This document shows, piece by piece, positions 27,133 to 35,763 of a stretch of 64,000 bases of DNA. The stretch comes from Nitrobacteraceae bacterium AZCC 2146 (GTDB lineage Bacteria; Pseudomonadota; Alphaproteobacteria; Rhizobiales; Xanthobacteraceae): the NCBI GenBank assembly GCA_036924855.1, contig JBAGRP010000001.1:6808001-6872000 (forward strand). Reading direction: 5' to 3'. Within the stretch, counting starts at the first letter, position 1, and each line of letters starts with the position of its first letter. Both the position numbers and the translations under genes were made by a program. Under the pieces are notes generated by a model. It did no database searches. It was not told where the DNA came from and saw nothing but the letters and a program-made list of their open reading frames with translations.

Positions 27133-28115
27133 CCGCGACAGCTGCAACGCCGCCGCCGATCGCTGTCGATCCATCCAGGACGGTGGTGGCCATCTGCGGC
27201 GGCGTTGGCGGCGCGAAGCTGGCGCTCGGCCTGCAGCATTTGCTGGGCGATCGGCTGACAGTCGTTGTCAACGTAGCCGACGATTTCGAGCACATGGGGC
27301 TGCGGATCTGCCCCGATCTCGATACCGTGATCTACACGCTGGGCGGCCTGAGTGATGAGGTCCGCGGCTGGGGCCGCGCCGGCGAGACCTGGAATTTCAT
27401 GGAGGCCACCCGCCAGCTCGGCGGCGAGGACTGGTTCGCGCTCGGCGACCGCGATCTCGCGCTTCATGTCGAGCGGACCAGGCGTCTCGCCTCTGGTGAA
27501 ACGCTGACGGAGATCGTCGCTGGCATCGCCAGAAAGCTTGGGATCGCGCCGCGTTTGTTGCCGGTGACGGATGACGATCTCCGGACCAAGGTGAATACGG
27601 AAATCGGTATCCTCGATTTCCAGCGTTATTTCGTCGAGCACCGCTGCGCGCCGACGGTGCATAGCATTTCGTTCGACGGGGCAAAAGTCGCGCGCCTGAA
27701 TCCGGCGGTCAGCGCAGCCCTGTCGTCGCCGGAACTCGGCGCGATCATCATCTGTCCTTCCAACCCCTACCTGAGCATCGATCCGATGTTGTCCGTGCCC
27801 GGCCTCCGAGATGCGATGAGGGTCAGCGGAGCACCTGTCGTCGCGGTGTCGCCCATCATCGGCGGCCGTGCCATCAAGGGGCCGACCGTGAAAATCATGA
27901 ACGAGCTAAAAATCGAGACGACCTCGGCCTCGATCGCAAGCCACTATGCCGATTTTATCGACGGCCTTGTGATCGATAATGCGGACGCCGACGACGCGCC
28001 AGGCATCGTCCCGCACATCCATGTGGCGCCGACGCTGATGACGGACCTGAATTCCCGAATTGCGCTGGCGCGGGAGGTTCTCACCTTCGCCGAATCTTTG
28101 TCGGGGAAGCGATGA
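27129..28115 (+). CDS. cofD: 2-phospho-L-lactate transferase (CofD/FbiA)
   Basis: About 328 residues if TTG 27129, overlapping the cofE stop as TTGA, is the start. GTG 27183, directly before the conserved VVAICGGVGGAKLALGL, would give 310 residues and has AGGA upstream. Other CofD blocks are VVNVADDFEHMGLRICPDLDT, LGDRDLALHVERTRRL, GLLLSL-like repeats replaced by VTDDDLRTKVNTE, and AIIICPSNPYLSIDPML. It transfers the phospholactyl (or equivalent) group from the GDP-activated donor to FO. The start codon is uncertain; the function is not. Confidence 0.93.
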   Translation: MTATAATPPPIAVDPSRTVVAICGGVGGAKLALGLQHLLGDRLTVVVNVADDFEHMGLRICPDLDTVIYTLGGLSDEVRGWGRAGETWNFMEATRQLGGEDWFALGDRDLALHVERTRRLASGETLTEIVAGIARKLGIAPRLLPVTDDDLRTKVNTEIGILDFQRYFVEHRCAPTVHSISFDGAKVARLNPAVSAALSSPELGAIIICPSNPYLSIDPMLSVPGLRDAMRVSGAPVVAVSPIIGGRAIKGPTVKIMNELKIETTSASIASHYADFIDGLVIDNADADDAPGIVPHIHVAPTLMTDLNSRIALAREVLTFAESLSGKR

Positions 28116-28158
28116 ACGCCAACAGCGAACCACGTCAAACAGCGGCTGGCTGGTCAGC

Positions 28159-28851
28159 ATGAAGTCGCTCGCGATCATCATTCCTGTCAAACGGCCCGAA
28201 CTGGGCAAGTCCCGGCTTGCGGCGGCTCTGCTGCCTCACGACCGGTTGGCGCTTAACCGTGCTCTACTGAAGCACACGTTTGACGAGGCGGCCGGGCTTT
28301 CCGACATCGCGGCCATCTATGTTGTCACGAAGTCGCCAGACGTCCGCACCGAAGCGGCAAGGCGCGGCTTCTTGACCTGCGATGAACCCGAGGCGTGCGA
28401 TTTGAACGGCGCGATTGCGATCGGTGCTACGCATGCGCGAAAGGACGGCATGCTCGAAATCATGGTTCTTCCGGTCGATTTGCCAAGACTTTCAGCGCGA
28501 CGGCTGCGAAGTCTGGTTGCGCAATTTCGAAGCAGCCTCGACGTGGTGATCGTCACCGATCGCGCCGGAAGAGGCACTAATGTTCTGCTGTGGCGCCCGG
28601 TGGGCTCGGCGATTTTCCAGTACGGGACCGCAAGTGCGGAATGTCACGCGCGCAGCGCTAGGGGTCTCGGCCTGCGGCTGGCGATAAGCCAGGATGCCGC
28701 GCTTTCATTCGATATCGATACGCCGCAAGACCTCCAGCACTGGCTGCATGACGGTCGGCTGTCGATAGGCGCGGGAGATGGTCTTGCGTTTCCGCCAGGC
28801 CTCGACGTGCACGGCGGCGCAGCAACCCAGGATCAGGAACAAAGAATTTGA
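28159..28851 (+). CDS. cofC: 2-phospholactate (or equivalent) guanylyltransferase CofC/FbiD
   Basis: 230 residues. The opening SLAIIIPVKRPELGKSRLAA is the nucleotide-binding signature of CofC, followed by MVLPVDLPRLSARRLRSL and the C-terminal SFDIDTPQDLQHWL. It activates the three-carbon acid with GTP for CofD. Known homologues differ in substrate: 2-phospholactate in archaea, phosphoenolpyruvate in mycobacteria, 3-phosphoglycerate in Paraburkholderia. Which applies here cannot be told by eye. It completes the F420 set 43 nt after cofD. Confidence 0.9.
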   Translation: MKSLAIIIPVKRPELGKSRLAAALLPHDRLALNRALLKHTFDEAAGLSDIAAIYVVTKSPDVRTEAARRGFLTCDEPEACDLNGAIAIGATHARKDGMLEIMVLPVDLPRLSARRLRSLVAQFRSSLDVVIVTDRAGRGTNVLLWRPVGSAIFQYGTASAECHARSARGLGLRLAISQDAALSFDIDTPQDLQHWLHDGRLSIGAGDGLAFPPGLDVHGGAATQDQEQRI

Positions 28852-28926
28852 GACACGCGTTGCGTCGTCGCGCGCGTTGGATTTAGTTCTTGTTGAGCGC
28901 CCGGTTCGGGCCGTTATGGAGGTTTC

Positions 28927-29931
28927 ATGCTAAAGATCGGATATAAGGCTTCTGCCGAACAATTTACACCCAATCAGTTGCTGGAGTTCTCCTGCCTCGC
29001 AGAAAAAATGGACTTCGAGTCGGTGTTCATCAGCGATCATTTTCAGCCGTGGCGTCATACCGGCGGCCATGCGCCGTATTCCTTCGCATGGATGGGCGCT
29101 GCCGGCGCGAAGACGAGCAGGATCCAGATCGGCACCAGCGTGGTGACGCCGACATTCCGCTATCATCCTTCCGTGGTGGCGCAGGCAGTCGGCACGCTGG
29201 GCGCGATGTTTCCCGATCGAATAATCCTCGGCATCGGCACCGGCGAGTCACTGAACGAAGTGCCTGCGATTGGAATCAAGTGGCCGGGCTTCAAGGAGAG
29301 ATTCACCCGCCTGAAGGAATCCGTCGTCTTAATGAACCGCCTCTGGCGGGAAGAGCGGGTGAGTTTCGAGGGCCAGTACTACAAGACGGAGAATGCGACA
29401 ATCTACGATCGACCCGAGAACCCCGTTCCGATCTACATTGCCGCGGCGGGGCCAACGGCCGCCACGTTGGCCGGCGAGTTCGGCGCGGGCTTTATCTGTA
29501 CCAGCGGCAAGCCGCCGGAACTGTACCGTGAAACGCTGCTGCCGAAGGTCGCGGAAGGGCTGGCGACGGCGGGGCGCGCGGACGACAGCATCGATCGCAT
29601 GATCGAGATCAAGCTTTCCTTCGACAGCGATGTTCAGAAGGCAAAGGAAGACACCCGGCACTGGGCGGCCCTTGCGTTGTCCGCCGAAGAGAAGACCAGC
29701 GTCGAGGATCCGCTCGCGATGGAACGTCTGGCTGACGCGCTTCCGCTCGACCGGGCCGCGAGCCGGTGGATCGTCTCGTCGGATCCGGACCAGGTGGTGG
29801 AAAAGATCCGTCCCTATGTGGATTTGGGGTTCCGGCATCTGGTGTTTCACGCGCCTGGTCTGGACCAGGAAAGGTTCCTTAGGTTGTTTTCGGAGAAGGT
29901 CGGCCCGAAGCTGCGCGCAGCATTCGGCTAG
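28927..29931 (+). CDS. fgd: F420-dependent glucose-6-phosphate dehydrogenase homologue (FGD)
   Basis: 334 residues preceded by GGAGG. The whole length follows mycobacterial FGD1: SDHFQPWRHTGGHAP, GTSVVTPTFRYHP, GIGTGESLNEVP. The catalytic residues of FGD1 (Asp39, His40, Trp44, Glu109) appear as Asp37, His38, Trp42 and Glu107. Its four phosphate-binding residues (Thr195, Lys198, Lys259, Arg283) appear as Thr192, Lys195, Lys256 and Arg280. It should therefore reduce F420 with glucose-6-phosphate, feeding F420H2 to the LLM enzymes. It follows cofC by 75 nt. A substrate other than glucose-6-phosphate is possible but less likely. Confidence 0.88.
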   Translation: MLKIGYKASAEQFTPNQLLEFSCLAEKMDFESVFISDHFQPWRHTGGHAPYSFAWMGAAGAKTSRIQIGTSVVTPTFRYHPSVVAQAVGTLGAMFPDRIILGIGTGESLNEVPAIGIKWPGFKERFTRLKESVVLMNRLWREERVSFEGQYYKTENATIYDRPENPVPIYIAAAGPTAATLAGEFGAGFICTSGKPPELYRETLLPKVAEGLATAGRADDSIDRMIEIKLSFDSDVQKAKEDTRHWAALALSAEEKTSVEDPLAMERLADALPLDRAASRWIVSSDPDQVVEKIRPYVDLGFRHLVFHAPGLDQERFLRLFSEKVGPKLRAAFG

Positions 29932-29963
29932 GCCGATCCGGGAGATTTCGCTCCTCGCCGGAT

Positions 29964-30133
29964 CATCCGGCTGGTGCGAGCCCCGACTGCCCCATCCATG
30001 CGAAGGAATAGGGAGCGTGCCCGCCGTTATTGGCGCCTCGGCCGGAAATGATTGCTGCCGAGTCGAACCCGACCTGTTCGGCAAGGCAGGAAAACTCCAG
30101 CAGCTTGGAGGGAGCAAATTGATTAGCAGACGC
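29964..30133 (-). pseudogene. Inverted 5' fragment of a second FGD gene
   Basis: Reading the minus strand from 30133 gives ASANQFAPSKLLEFSCLAEQ, then VGFDSAAIIS and GGHAPYSFAWMG. After a one-base shift it gives AVGARTSRM. This matches residues 8-66 of the intact enzyme next door (ASAEQFTPNQLLEFSCLAEK; TSRI). The segment that holds the catalytic DHFQPW in the intact gene is shortened and lost. It abuts the 3' part of the same gene, which lies on the opposite strand. Confidence 0.8.
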
Positions 30134-30726
30134 GAACCGGTTGTGGCGCGAGGAGAGGGTAACATTCGAGAGCCAGTATTACCGGACCGAGAATGCCACG
30201 ATCTACGACAGGCCCGAGAATCCCGTTCCGATCTACGTCGCCGCGGCCGGTCCCACCGCCGCTACCCTGGCCGGCGAAGTCGCCGATGGCTTCTGCACCA
30301 GCAGCAAGCCCGCCGAACTTTACCGCGAAACGCTGTTACCGAACGTCGCGGCGGGGCTGCCGTGAGCCGGCCGGCCGACGGCTTGGACGGCATGATCGAC
30401 CTCAAGGTCTCGTTCGATACCGACAACGGCGATGGCCGATACACGGTACTGGGCGGCCTTGGCCTTGTCGGCCGAGGAAAAGACCAGCGTCGAGGATCCG
30501 CTGCAAATGGAGAAGCTCGCCGATGCCCTGCCGTTGGAGCGGGCAGCGAGCCGCTGGATCGTTTCGATCGATCCCGACGAGCAGGTGGAGCGCGTCAGGT
30601 CGTATGTCGAACTTGTCGAACTGGGATTCCGACACCCCGTATTCCGCGCCCGGGCCGGACCAGGCCAAACTCCTCCGTCTCTATTCAGAACAGGTGATCC
30701 CCAGGCTGCGTGCGGCGTTCGGCTGA
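30134..30726 (+). pseudogene. 3' part of a second FGD gene, degenerate
   Basis: From 30134 the plus strand matches residues 137 onward of the FGD at 28927: NRLWREERVTFESQYYRTEN, YDRPENPVPIYVAAAGPTAATLAG, TSSKPAELYRETLLPNVA. A stop follows near 30363. Homology resumes in another frame (YWAALALSAEEKTSVEDPLQ; RAASRWIVSIDPDE) and a third frame ends LRLYSEQVIPRLRAAFG. At least two frameshifts and a deletion are needed. It is a dead tandem duplicate of fgd. Confidence 0.85.
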
Positions 30727-30736
30727 TGCGTCGCGG

Positions 30737-31519
30737 TCAGGACTCCGGCCCGATGTCGAGGCGCGGAAAACGGGGCAGGGTCCGGCCGCCATCCAGAACG
30801 ACGGAGCACCCGGTCATGAAATCGAATTCGGGCTCGCAGAGCCGTGCGACCACCTTTGCGATCTCGGTTTCGGTCACCAGTCGTCCCAGCGGCGTGCCTG
30901 CGATGGCGGCGCGCTTGTAATCCTCCATCGCGTCGGTGCGGGGACTAGCAATCTGGCTGGGGACGACGGCGTTTACCGTAACCGCGGGAGCCAGTTCAAG
31001 TGCGAGGCTCTCGGTGAGGTGAACCACCGCGGCCTTGGCCAAGCCGTAGATCGAGTGCGATCGGACCAAAGCCGACGTGGCGCCGATATTGATCACGCGG
31101 CCCCAGCCCTGCTGGATCATGGCAGGCGCCATTGCTTGAATCAGCAAAAACGGCGCCTTTAGGTTCGCAGCCAGCACCGCATCCCATTCATGCTCCTGCA
31201 ATTTGAGAAACGGCGTTCCGGCGAATGGACCCGCATTGTTGACCAGGATGGATACCGTGCCGAGTTGACTGTCGACCTCGGCGGCGAGATGACGCACCTG
31301 CGTCGTAATGCCCAGATCGGCGCGGAACGCGGTTGCCGATTGTCCCGCGCGCCGGATCGCCGCCGCCACTTCCTGCGCTGCTTCGAGATTCGACCGGCAA
31401 TGGACGGCCACGTGAGCGCCGAGGCGTCCGAACTCGCGTGCGATCTCCGCCCCGGCGCCGGAGGATGACCCGGTGACCAGGACGACCTTTCCTTTCACCC
31501 GGGAATCGCCCGAGCTCAT
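30737..31519 (-). CDS. Short-chain dehydrogenase/reductase (SDR)
   Basis: 260 residues from ATG 31519, which overlaps the preceding stop as ATGA; GTG 31540 is an unlikely longer start. Motifs are VTGSSSGAG in place of the usual GxxxGIG (the last Ile is Ala), ILVNNAGPF, NIGATSALVRSHSIYGLAKAA with YxxxK, and FMTGCSVVLDGG. It is the last gene of the opp-REDY-SDR operon and converges on the fgd pseudogene. The substrate is unknown; the module suggests a step on a peptide- or hydantoin-derived compound. Confidence 0.88.
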   Translation of the reverse strand: MSSGDSRVKGKVVLVTGSSSGAGAEIAREFGRLGAHVAVHCRSNLEAAQEVAAAIRRAGQSATAFRADLGITTQVRHLAAEVDSQLGTVSILVNNAGPFAGTPFLKLQEHEWDAVLAANLKAPFLLIQAMAPAMIQQGWGRVINIGATSALVRSHSIYGLAKAAVVHLTESLALELAPAVTVNAVVPSQIASPRTDAMEDYKRAAIAGTPLGRLVTETEIAKVVARLCEPEFDFMTGCSVVLDGGRTLPRFPRLDIGPES

Positions 31520-31839
31520 GGTTCGATGCGCTCGGACCACACCGAGACGGTCTTGGATTTATCCAGGTACTTCTCGTAAAGCTCGCTCAGCAGTTCTTTG
31601 CCGGCCACCGCGAGTTCGGCTTCGTAGGCGGCGCGATCGGTCACCTCGATGCGCTCGACATAGTCCCACGGCCCACCCGACAGCCCAGCGCCGGTTTCGG
31701 TGATGCGGTGGGTCCGATAGCTGACAATGGTCTTTATTTTCTCCGAGACGGCATAATCCACCTCGCGTTCGAAGCGCTCGTAGTCTGCGGCATCGACTCC
31801 CGGCTTCAGTGCAGCGAACACGAATCGGACAATGGCCAT
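31516..31839 (-). CDS. Small REDY/HapK-like alpha-beta protein (copy 1)
   Basis: 107 residues, starting AIVRFVFAALKPGVDAADYERFEREVDY and ending in SELYEKYLDKSKTVSVWSE. It is a clear paralogue of 41046-41366 (TLKPGVDPAEYEAWVRDRDY; ELYGRFLDRSKNIYF). The pattern suggests the dimeric ferredoxin-like fold of the REDY/HapK family, whose biochemical role is poorly known. It lies between oppF and the SDR. One copy in each arm of the second module suggests a shared partner role, for example handling the same intermediate. Confidence 0.7.
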   Translation of the reverse strand: MAIVRFVFAALKPGVDAADYERFEREVDYAVSEKIKTIVSYRTHRITETGAGLSGGPWDYVERIEVTDRAAYEAELAVAGKELLSELYEKYLDKSKTVSVWSERIEP

Positions 31840-31887
31840 GGCGGCGCTCCTTGGTTGTTAAGAACGGACGAAAGCGGATCTGCCTCA

Positions 31888-32862
31888 TTAGGCGAGATGA
31901 CAGGCTACGAACCGGCCGTGGGCAATTTCCCGCAGCGGCACCGGTTCTGCACAGATCGGCTCCGCGAGCGGACATCGGCCGCGCAGCCGGCAGCCGACTA
32001 TGTTGGACATCGGACTAGGAATTTCGCCCGCCAGCGTGAAAGGATCGCGTACGGCGTCCGGATCAGGCACCGGAACCGATGCGAGCAAGGCCCGGGTATA
32101 GGGATGCAACGGCCTCGCAAACAGTTCGCGCGTGGCGGCCACTTCCACGATGGTGCCAAGATACATCACGGCCACCCGGCCCGCGAGATACCTCACGGTC
32201 GCCAGATCGTGGGAAATGAACAAATAGGAGAGGCCGAGGCGGTCGCGCAATTTCTCCAGCAGCAGGATCGCGCGCGATCGCAGCGACACGTCGAGGGCCG
32301 AGGTCGGCTCGTCGAGCACGACGAAGCGCGGATTTGTGGCGATCGCCCGGGCAATGTTGACGCGCTGGCGCTGTCCGCCCGAGAGTTCATGGGGATATCG
32401 ATCGCCGAGGCCGCGGCCGAGGTCGACTTCCTCGAGCAGCTCGTCGACCCGGTCGCGCCGCTCCGCCGCGGTAAGCCTGGTGTGCAGCATCAGCGCTTCA
32501 TCGACCATCCGCCTCGCGGACAAACGTGGATTGAGGGAAGCGGTGGGATCCTGAAATACCATCTGGATGTCGCGCCGGAACGGCAGGAAAGCATCGCTGT
32601 CAAGCGATGCGATTTCGATTCCGTCATATCGGATGGATCCCGCGGTCGGGTTCAGCAGTCGCAGCAGGCAGCGGGCCACCGTGGACTTGCCGCAGCCGGA
32701 CTCCCCGACCAGCGCCAGCGTCTCGCCCGACGCGACGTCGAACGAGACCGACTCGACGGCGCGCACGACCGGCTCCGGCTGGCCGCGCAGCCGGGACAGC
32801 AAGCTGCTGACGCCGCCGAGCGGAAAGTGCATCTGCAGATCGCGGACTTCAATAAGCGCCAC
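31888..32862 (-). CDS. oppF: Oligopeptide-type ABC transporter ATP-binding protein OppF/DppF
   Basis: 324 residues from GTG 32862 (GAGGA 6 nt before), overlapping the oppD end by 14 bp. Walker A GESGCGKST is near residue 52, signature LSGGQRQRVNIARAIA near 162 and Walker B FVVLDEPTSALDVS near 183. The C-terminal oligopeptide-type cysteine region (GCRLRGRCPLAEPICAE) is present. It powers uptake together with OppD. An upstream open frame extension is a shadow of oppD. Confidence 0.9.
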   Translation of the reverse strand: MALIEVRDLQMHFPLGGVSSLLSRLRGQPEPVVRAVESVSFDVASGETLALVGESGCGKSTVARCLLRLLNPTAGSIRYDGIEIASLDSDAFLPFRRDIQMVFQDPTASLNPRLSARRMVDEALMLHTRLTAAERRDRVDELLEEVDLGRGLGDRYPHELSGGQRQRVNIARAIATNPRFVVLDEPTSALDVSLRSRAILLLEKLRDRLGLSYLFISHDLATVRYLAGRVAVMYLGTIVEVAATRELFARPLHPYTRALLASVPVPDPDAVRDPFTLAGEIPSPMSNIVGCRLRGRCPLAEPICAEPVPLREIAHGRFVACHLA

Positions 32863-33826
32863 GGCGTTCCTCGTATCCGTAACATGCGACGAGATGGTCG
32901 GGCGCGACCTCCGTAAGCGGCGGACGAGATAAGCGGCACCGCTCGCTGGCCCAGTCGCAGCGCTCGACGTAGCGGCAGCCCGGCGGGGGACTAAGCAGTG
33001 AGGGTACCGAACCCGGGATCGGCTCCATCGTAACGTCGCGATCAATTCGCGGAATGGATCGCACGAGCGCACGCGTATAGGGATGAGCCGGATGATTGAA
33101 CAGCGTGCGTACCGGCGCGCTTTCCACCACCTGACCGGCATGCATCACCACGACGCGGTCACAGATTTCCGCGACCACGCCCATATCGTGTGTGATGAAA
33201 AGGATAGCGGCTCCCGTCCTGGCGCCGAGTTCGCGCAGCAGGTCGAGAATCCTGGCGGCAATCGAGACATCCAGTCCCGTCGTCGGCTCGTCGGCGAGCA
33301 GCAGTTGTGGCGAGGTTGCGAGCGCCATCGCAATCATCACACGCTGGCACATTCCCCCGGAGAGCTGGTGGGCATACTGCCGGGCGCGCTTTTCCGGGTC
33401 CGGAATGCGCACCAGCGCGAGCATCTCCAGCATGCGCTTCTCGGCTTTCTCCACTGACAGCCCGGCATGCAACTGGAACAGCCGGGAAATCTGCCGTCCC
33501 ACCGGAATGACCGGATTGAGCGCGGTGCGCGGACTTTGGGAAATCATCGCGATCTTTGCGCCGCGCACCTGCCGCATCTCCTCCTCGGAGAGCGATGCGA
33601 GATCGACGCCGTTGAACGTGATGGTTCCGGACTTGACCCGTCCAGGCCGGCGGATGAGGCGCAGGATCGCAAAGGACGTGACTGATTTTCCGGACCCCGA
33701 CTCGCCGACCAGGCCGACCACCTCGCCGCGGCGGATGGTCAGGTTGATGTGGTCGACGGCTTCGATTTCGCCTGCATCGCCTTCGAACTGGACGGTCAGA
33801 TCCCGTATCTCGAGAAGCTCGGTCAT
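32849..33826 (-). CDS. oppD: Oligopeptide-type ABC transporter ATP-binding protein OppD/DppD
   Basis: 325 residues. Walker A GESGSGKS and Walker B LLLADEPTTGLDVS are intact. The ABC signature reads LSGGMCQRVMIAMALA, with Cys in place of the common Arg. The C-terminal cysteine motif GCRYVERCDWASERC is typical of the family. ATG 33826 overlaps the oppC stop as ATGA. Confidence 0.9.
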   Translation of the reverse strand: MTELLEIRDLTVQFEGDAGEIEAVDHINLTIRRGEVVGLVGESGSGKSVTSFAILRLIRRPGRVKSGTITFNGVDLASLSEEEMRQVRGAKIAMISQSPRTALNPVIPVGRQISRLFQLHAGLSVEKAEKRMLEMLALVRIPDPEKRARQYAHQLSGGMCQRVMIAMALATSPQLLLADEPTTGLDVSIAARILDLLRELGARTGAAILFITHDMGVVAEICDRVVVMHAGQVVESAPVRTLFNHPAHPYTRALVRSIPRIDRDVTMEPIPGSVPSLLSPPPGCRYVERCDWASERCRLSRPPLTEVAPDHLVACYGYEERRGAY

Positions 33827-34710
33827 CGGATCCCCCGCATCCGAGGATCGAGAAAGTCCCGCAGACCGTCCCCGACCAGATTGAAGGCTAGAACCGTGAT
33901 CATGATCGCGAGGCCCGGGAACAGGAACAGCCACCATTCCCCGGTCACGATCTGTGAAGCGCCTTCCGCCGTCATCACGCCCCATTCGCTTTGCGGAGGC
34001 TGGATGCCGAGACCGATGAAGGACAGCGAGGCCATGGTCAGAAGCGCGAAGCCCATGGCCAGCGTCGACTGTACGATCAACGGAGGCAGGCAGTTCGGAA
34101 GCAGGTGAATCAGCACGATGCGCCAGGCCGGATTGCCGACGGTCCGCGCCGCATCGGCATATTCCATTTCGCGGACACGCAGCATCTCGCCGCGTATCAG
34201 ACGCAGGTAGGCAGGAATTTGCGTGATCGAAATGGCGATGGCTACATTGCCTGTAGAATTGCCCATCGCAGCGGTGATGCCCATGGCGAGCACGAACGCC
34301 GGGAAGGCCATCACGGCATCCACGGCGCGCATCGCAGCATTGTCGACCCAGCCGCCGCGATAACCGACGACGGCCCCGAGCAGCGCTCCGATGGCGACAG
34401 CGGCGGCGGTCGCCGCAAAGGCCACGGACAGATCGACGCGCGCGGCGTAGATGATGCGGGAGAGCTGGTCGCGGCCATACAGATCGGTGCCGAGCCAGTG
34501 CTGCCACGATACCGATTGCAGCGCGGATCCGGCATCAGTCGCGTCAGGCGAATATGGCGCGACCAGCGGGGCGAACAGCGCCATGAATGCGATCGCAATG
34601 ATGACGCAGAGGGCGGTAAAGGACAGTGGATTGCGGCGGATCCTGCGCCATACCAGGGACGGTGGCGCGCTGATCGGCGCTGCGGGGGGGGCAATCGGCA
34701 AAATAGACAT
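33823..34710 (-). CDS. oppC: Oligopeptide-type ABC transporter permease OppC/DppC
   Basis: 295 residues. A Pro/Ala-rich cytoplasmic N-terminus precedes WRRIRRNPLSFTALCVIIAI and LGTDLYGRDQLSRIIYAARV, the family's conserved periplasmic and membrane junction. The EAA loop contains EYADAARTVGNPAWRIVLIHLLPN. About six membrane spans are visible. It overlaps oppB by one base (TGATG) and oppD by ATGA. Confidence 0.9.
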   Translation of the reverse strand: MSILPIAPPAAPISAPPSLVWRRIRRNPLSFTALCVIIAIAFMALFAPLVAPYSPDATDAGSALQSVSWQHWLGTDLYGRDQLSRIIYAARVDLSVAFAATAAAVAIGALLGAVVGYRGGWVDNAAMRAVDAVMAFPAFVLAMGITAAMGNSTGNVAIAISITQIPAYLRLIRGEMLRVREMEYADAARTVGNPAWRIVLIHLLPNCLPPLIVQSTLAMGFALLTMASLSFIGLGIQPPQSEWGVMTAEGASQIVTGEWWLFLFPGLAIMITVLAFNLVGDGLRDFLDPRMRGIR

Positions 34711-35726
34711 CAGCGGAGCCGAATCCTGGGATCGGCGAGGCCATACGCCAGGTCGACCAGCAGATTGACCGCGACATACATGACGGCGACGAACAGCACA
34801 AAGGACTGGATCGGACCGGAATCCTTGGTCATCAACGCAGTGACCGCGTAGTTGCCGATGCCTGGCCAGGCGAATACGCTTTCAACCACCGCGTTGCCGG
34901 CCATCAGAAACCCGAACACGATCCCCAGGATCGTGATCACGGGAATCATCGCGTTACGCAGCGCGTCGCCGTATATCACAGTGCGGCGCGACAATCCGGC
35001 GGCCCAAGCCGCCTTGATGTAATCGGACTCCAGGATTTCGAGCATGGTCGAGCGCACCATGCGGGCAACCGGTGCCATGACGCTGAAACCGAGGGTGGCT
35101 GCCGGCAGCATCAATTGATGCAGGCTGGAGCGCAGCGCGATCCAGTTGCCGGTCATCAGCGAATCCACGATGTAGAGCCCGGTGATGTGGACCGGCGGCG
35201 TGATGCCGGACCCAAGGCGGCCGAGCGGCGGCGGGGCGACGTTCAGCAGGTAGAAAAACACGTAAACGAAAAGCAGGCCGGTCCAGAAGCTGGGCATGGC
35301 CACCCCGGTGATTCCGACCACGCGCCCGATGTGGTCGATGAAGGTGTCGCGGTGGACCGCCGATAACACGCCAAGCGGAATACCGATCGCAATGGCGATC
35401 AGAAGGGCGGCAAGATTCAATTCCAGGGTCGCGGGGAGACGCTGGATGAAATCCTGCGACACCGGGCGTCCTGTCGCCGAACTCTCGCCGAGATCGCCAT
35501 GAAGCAGGCCGGTGACGTAGCGGACATACTGCTCCGGAAGCGAGCGGTCCAAGCCCATCTGATGTTCCATTTCGGCCAGATGCTCAACTGTCGCGAACGG
35601 GCCTGCCTTCACCATCGCCGGATTGCCCGGCAGCATGTAGGTCAGGAAAAAGCAGATCAGGCTGACGCCGAACAGGGTCGGCAGCACGAGCGCCAGCCGG
35701 CGGACGAGGTAGTTCAAAAAGCCCAT
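34710..35726 (-). CDS. oppB: Oligopeptide-type ABC transporter permease OppB/DppB
   Basis: 338 residues from ATG 35726 (GGGAG about 10 nt upstream); GTG 35747 is less likely. The start GFLNYLVRRLALVLPTLFGVSLICFFL is the usual first span, followed by LPGNPA. The EAA loop reads DYIKAAWAAGLSRRTVIYGDALRNAMIPV. It pairs with OppC and is 38 nt from oppA. Confidence 0.9.
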   Translation of the reverse strand: MGFLNYLVRRLALVLPTLFGVSLICFFLTYMLPGNPAMVKAGPFATVEHLAEMEHQMGLDRSLPEQYVRYVTGLLHGDLGESSATGRPVSQDFIQRLPATLELNLAALLIAIAIGIPLGVLSAVHRDTFIDHIGRVVGITGVAMPSFWTGLLFVYVFFYLLNVAPPPLGRLGSGITPPVHITGLYIVDSLMTGNWIALRSSLHQLMLPAATLGFSVMAPVARMVRSTMLEILESDYIKAAWAAGLSRRTVIYGDALRNAMIPVITILGIVFGFLMAGNAVVESVFAWPGIGNYAVTALMTKDSGPIQSFVLFVAVMYVAVNLLVDLAYGLADPRIRLR

Positions 35727-35763
35727 CCGACTGTTACTCCCAACCACCCAAGACGTCGCTCGC

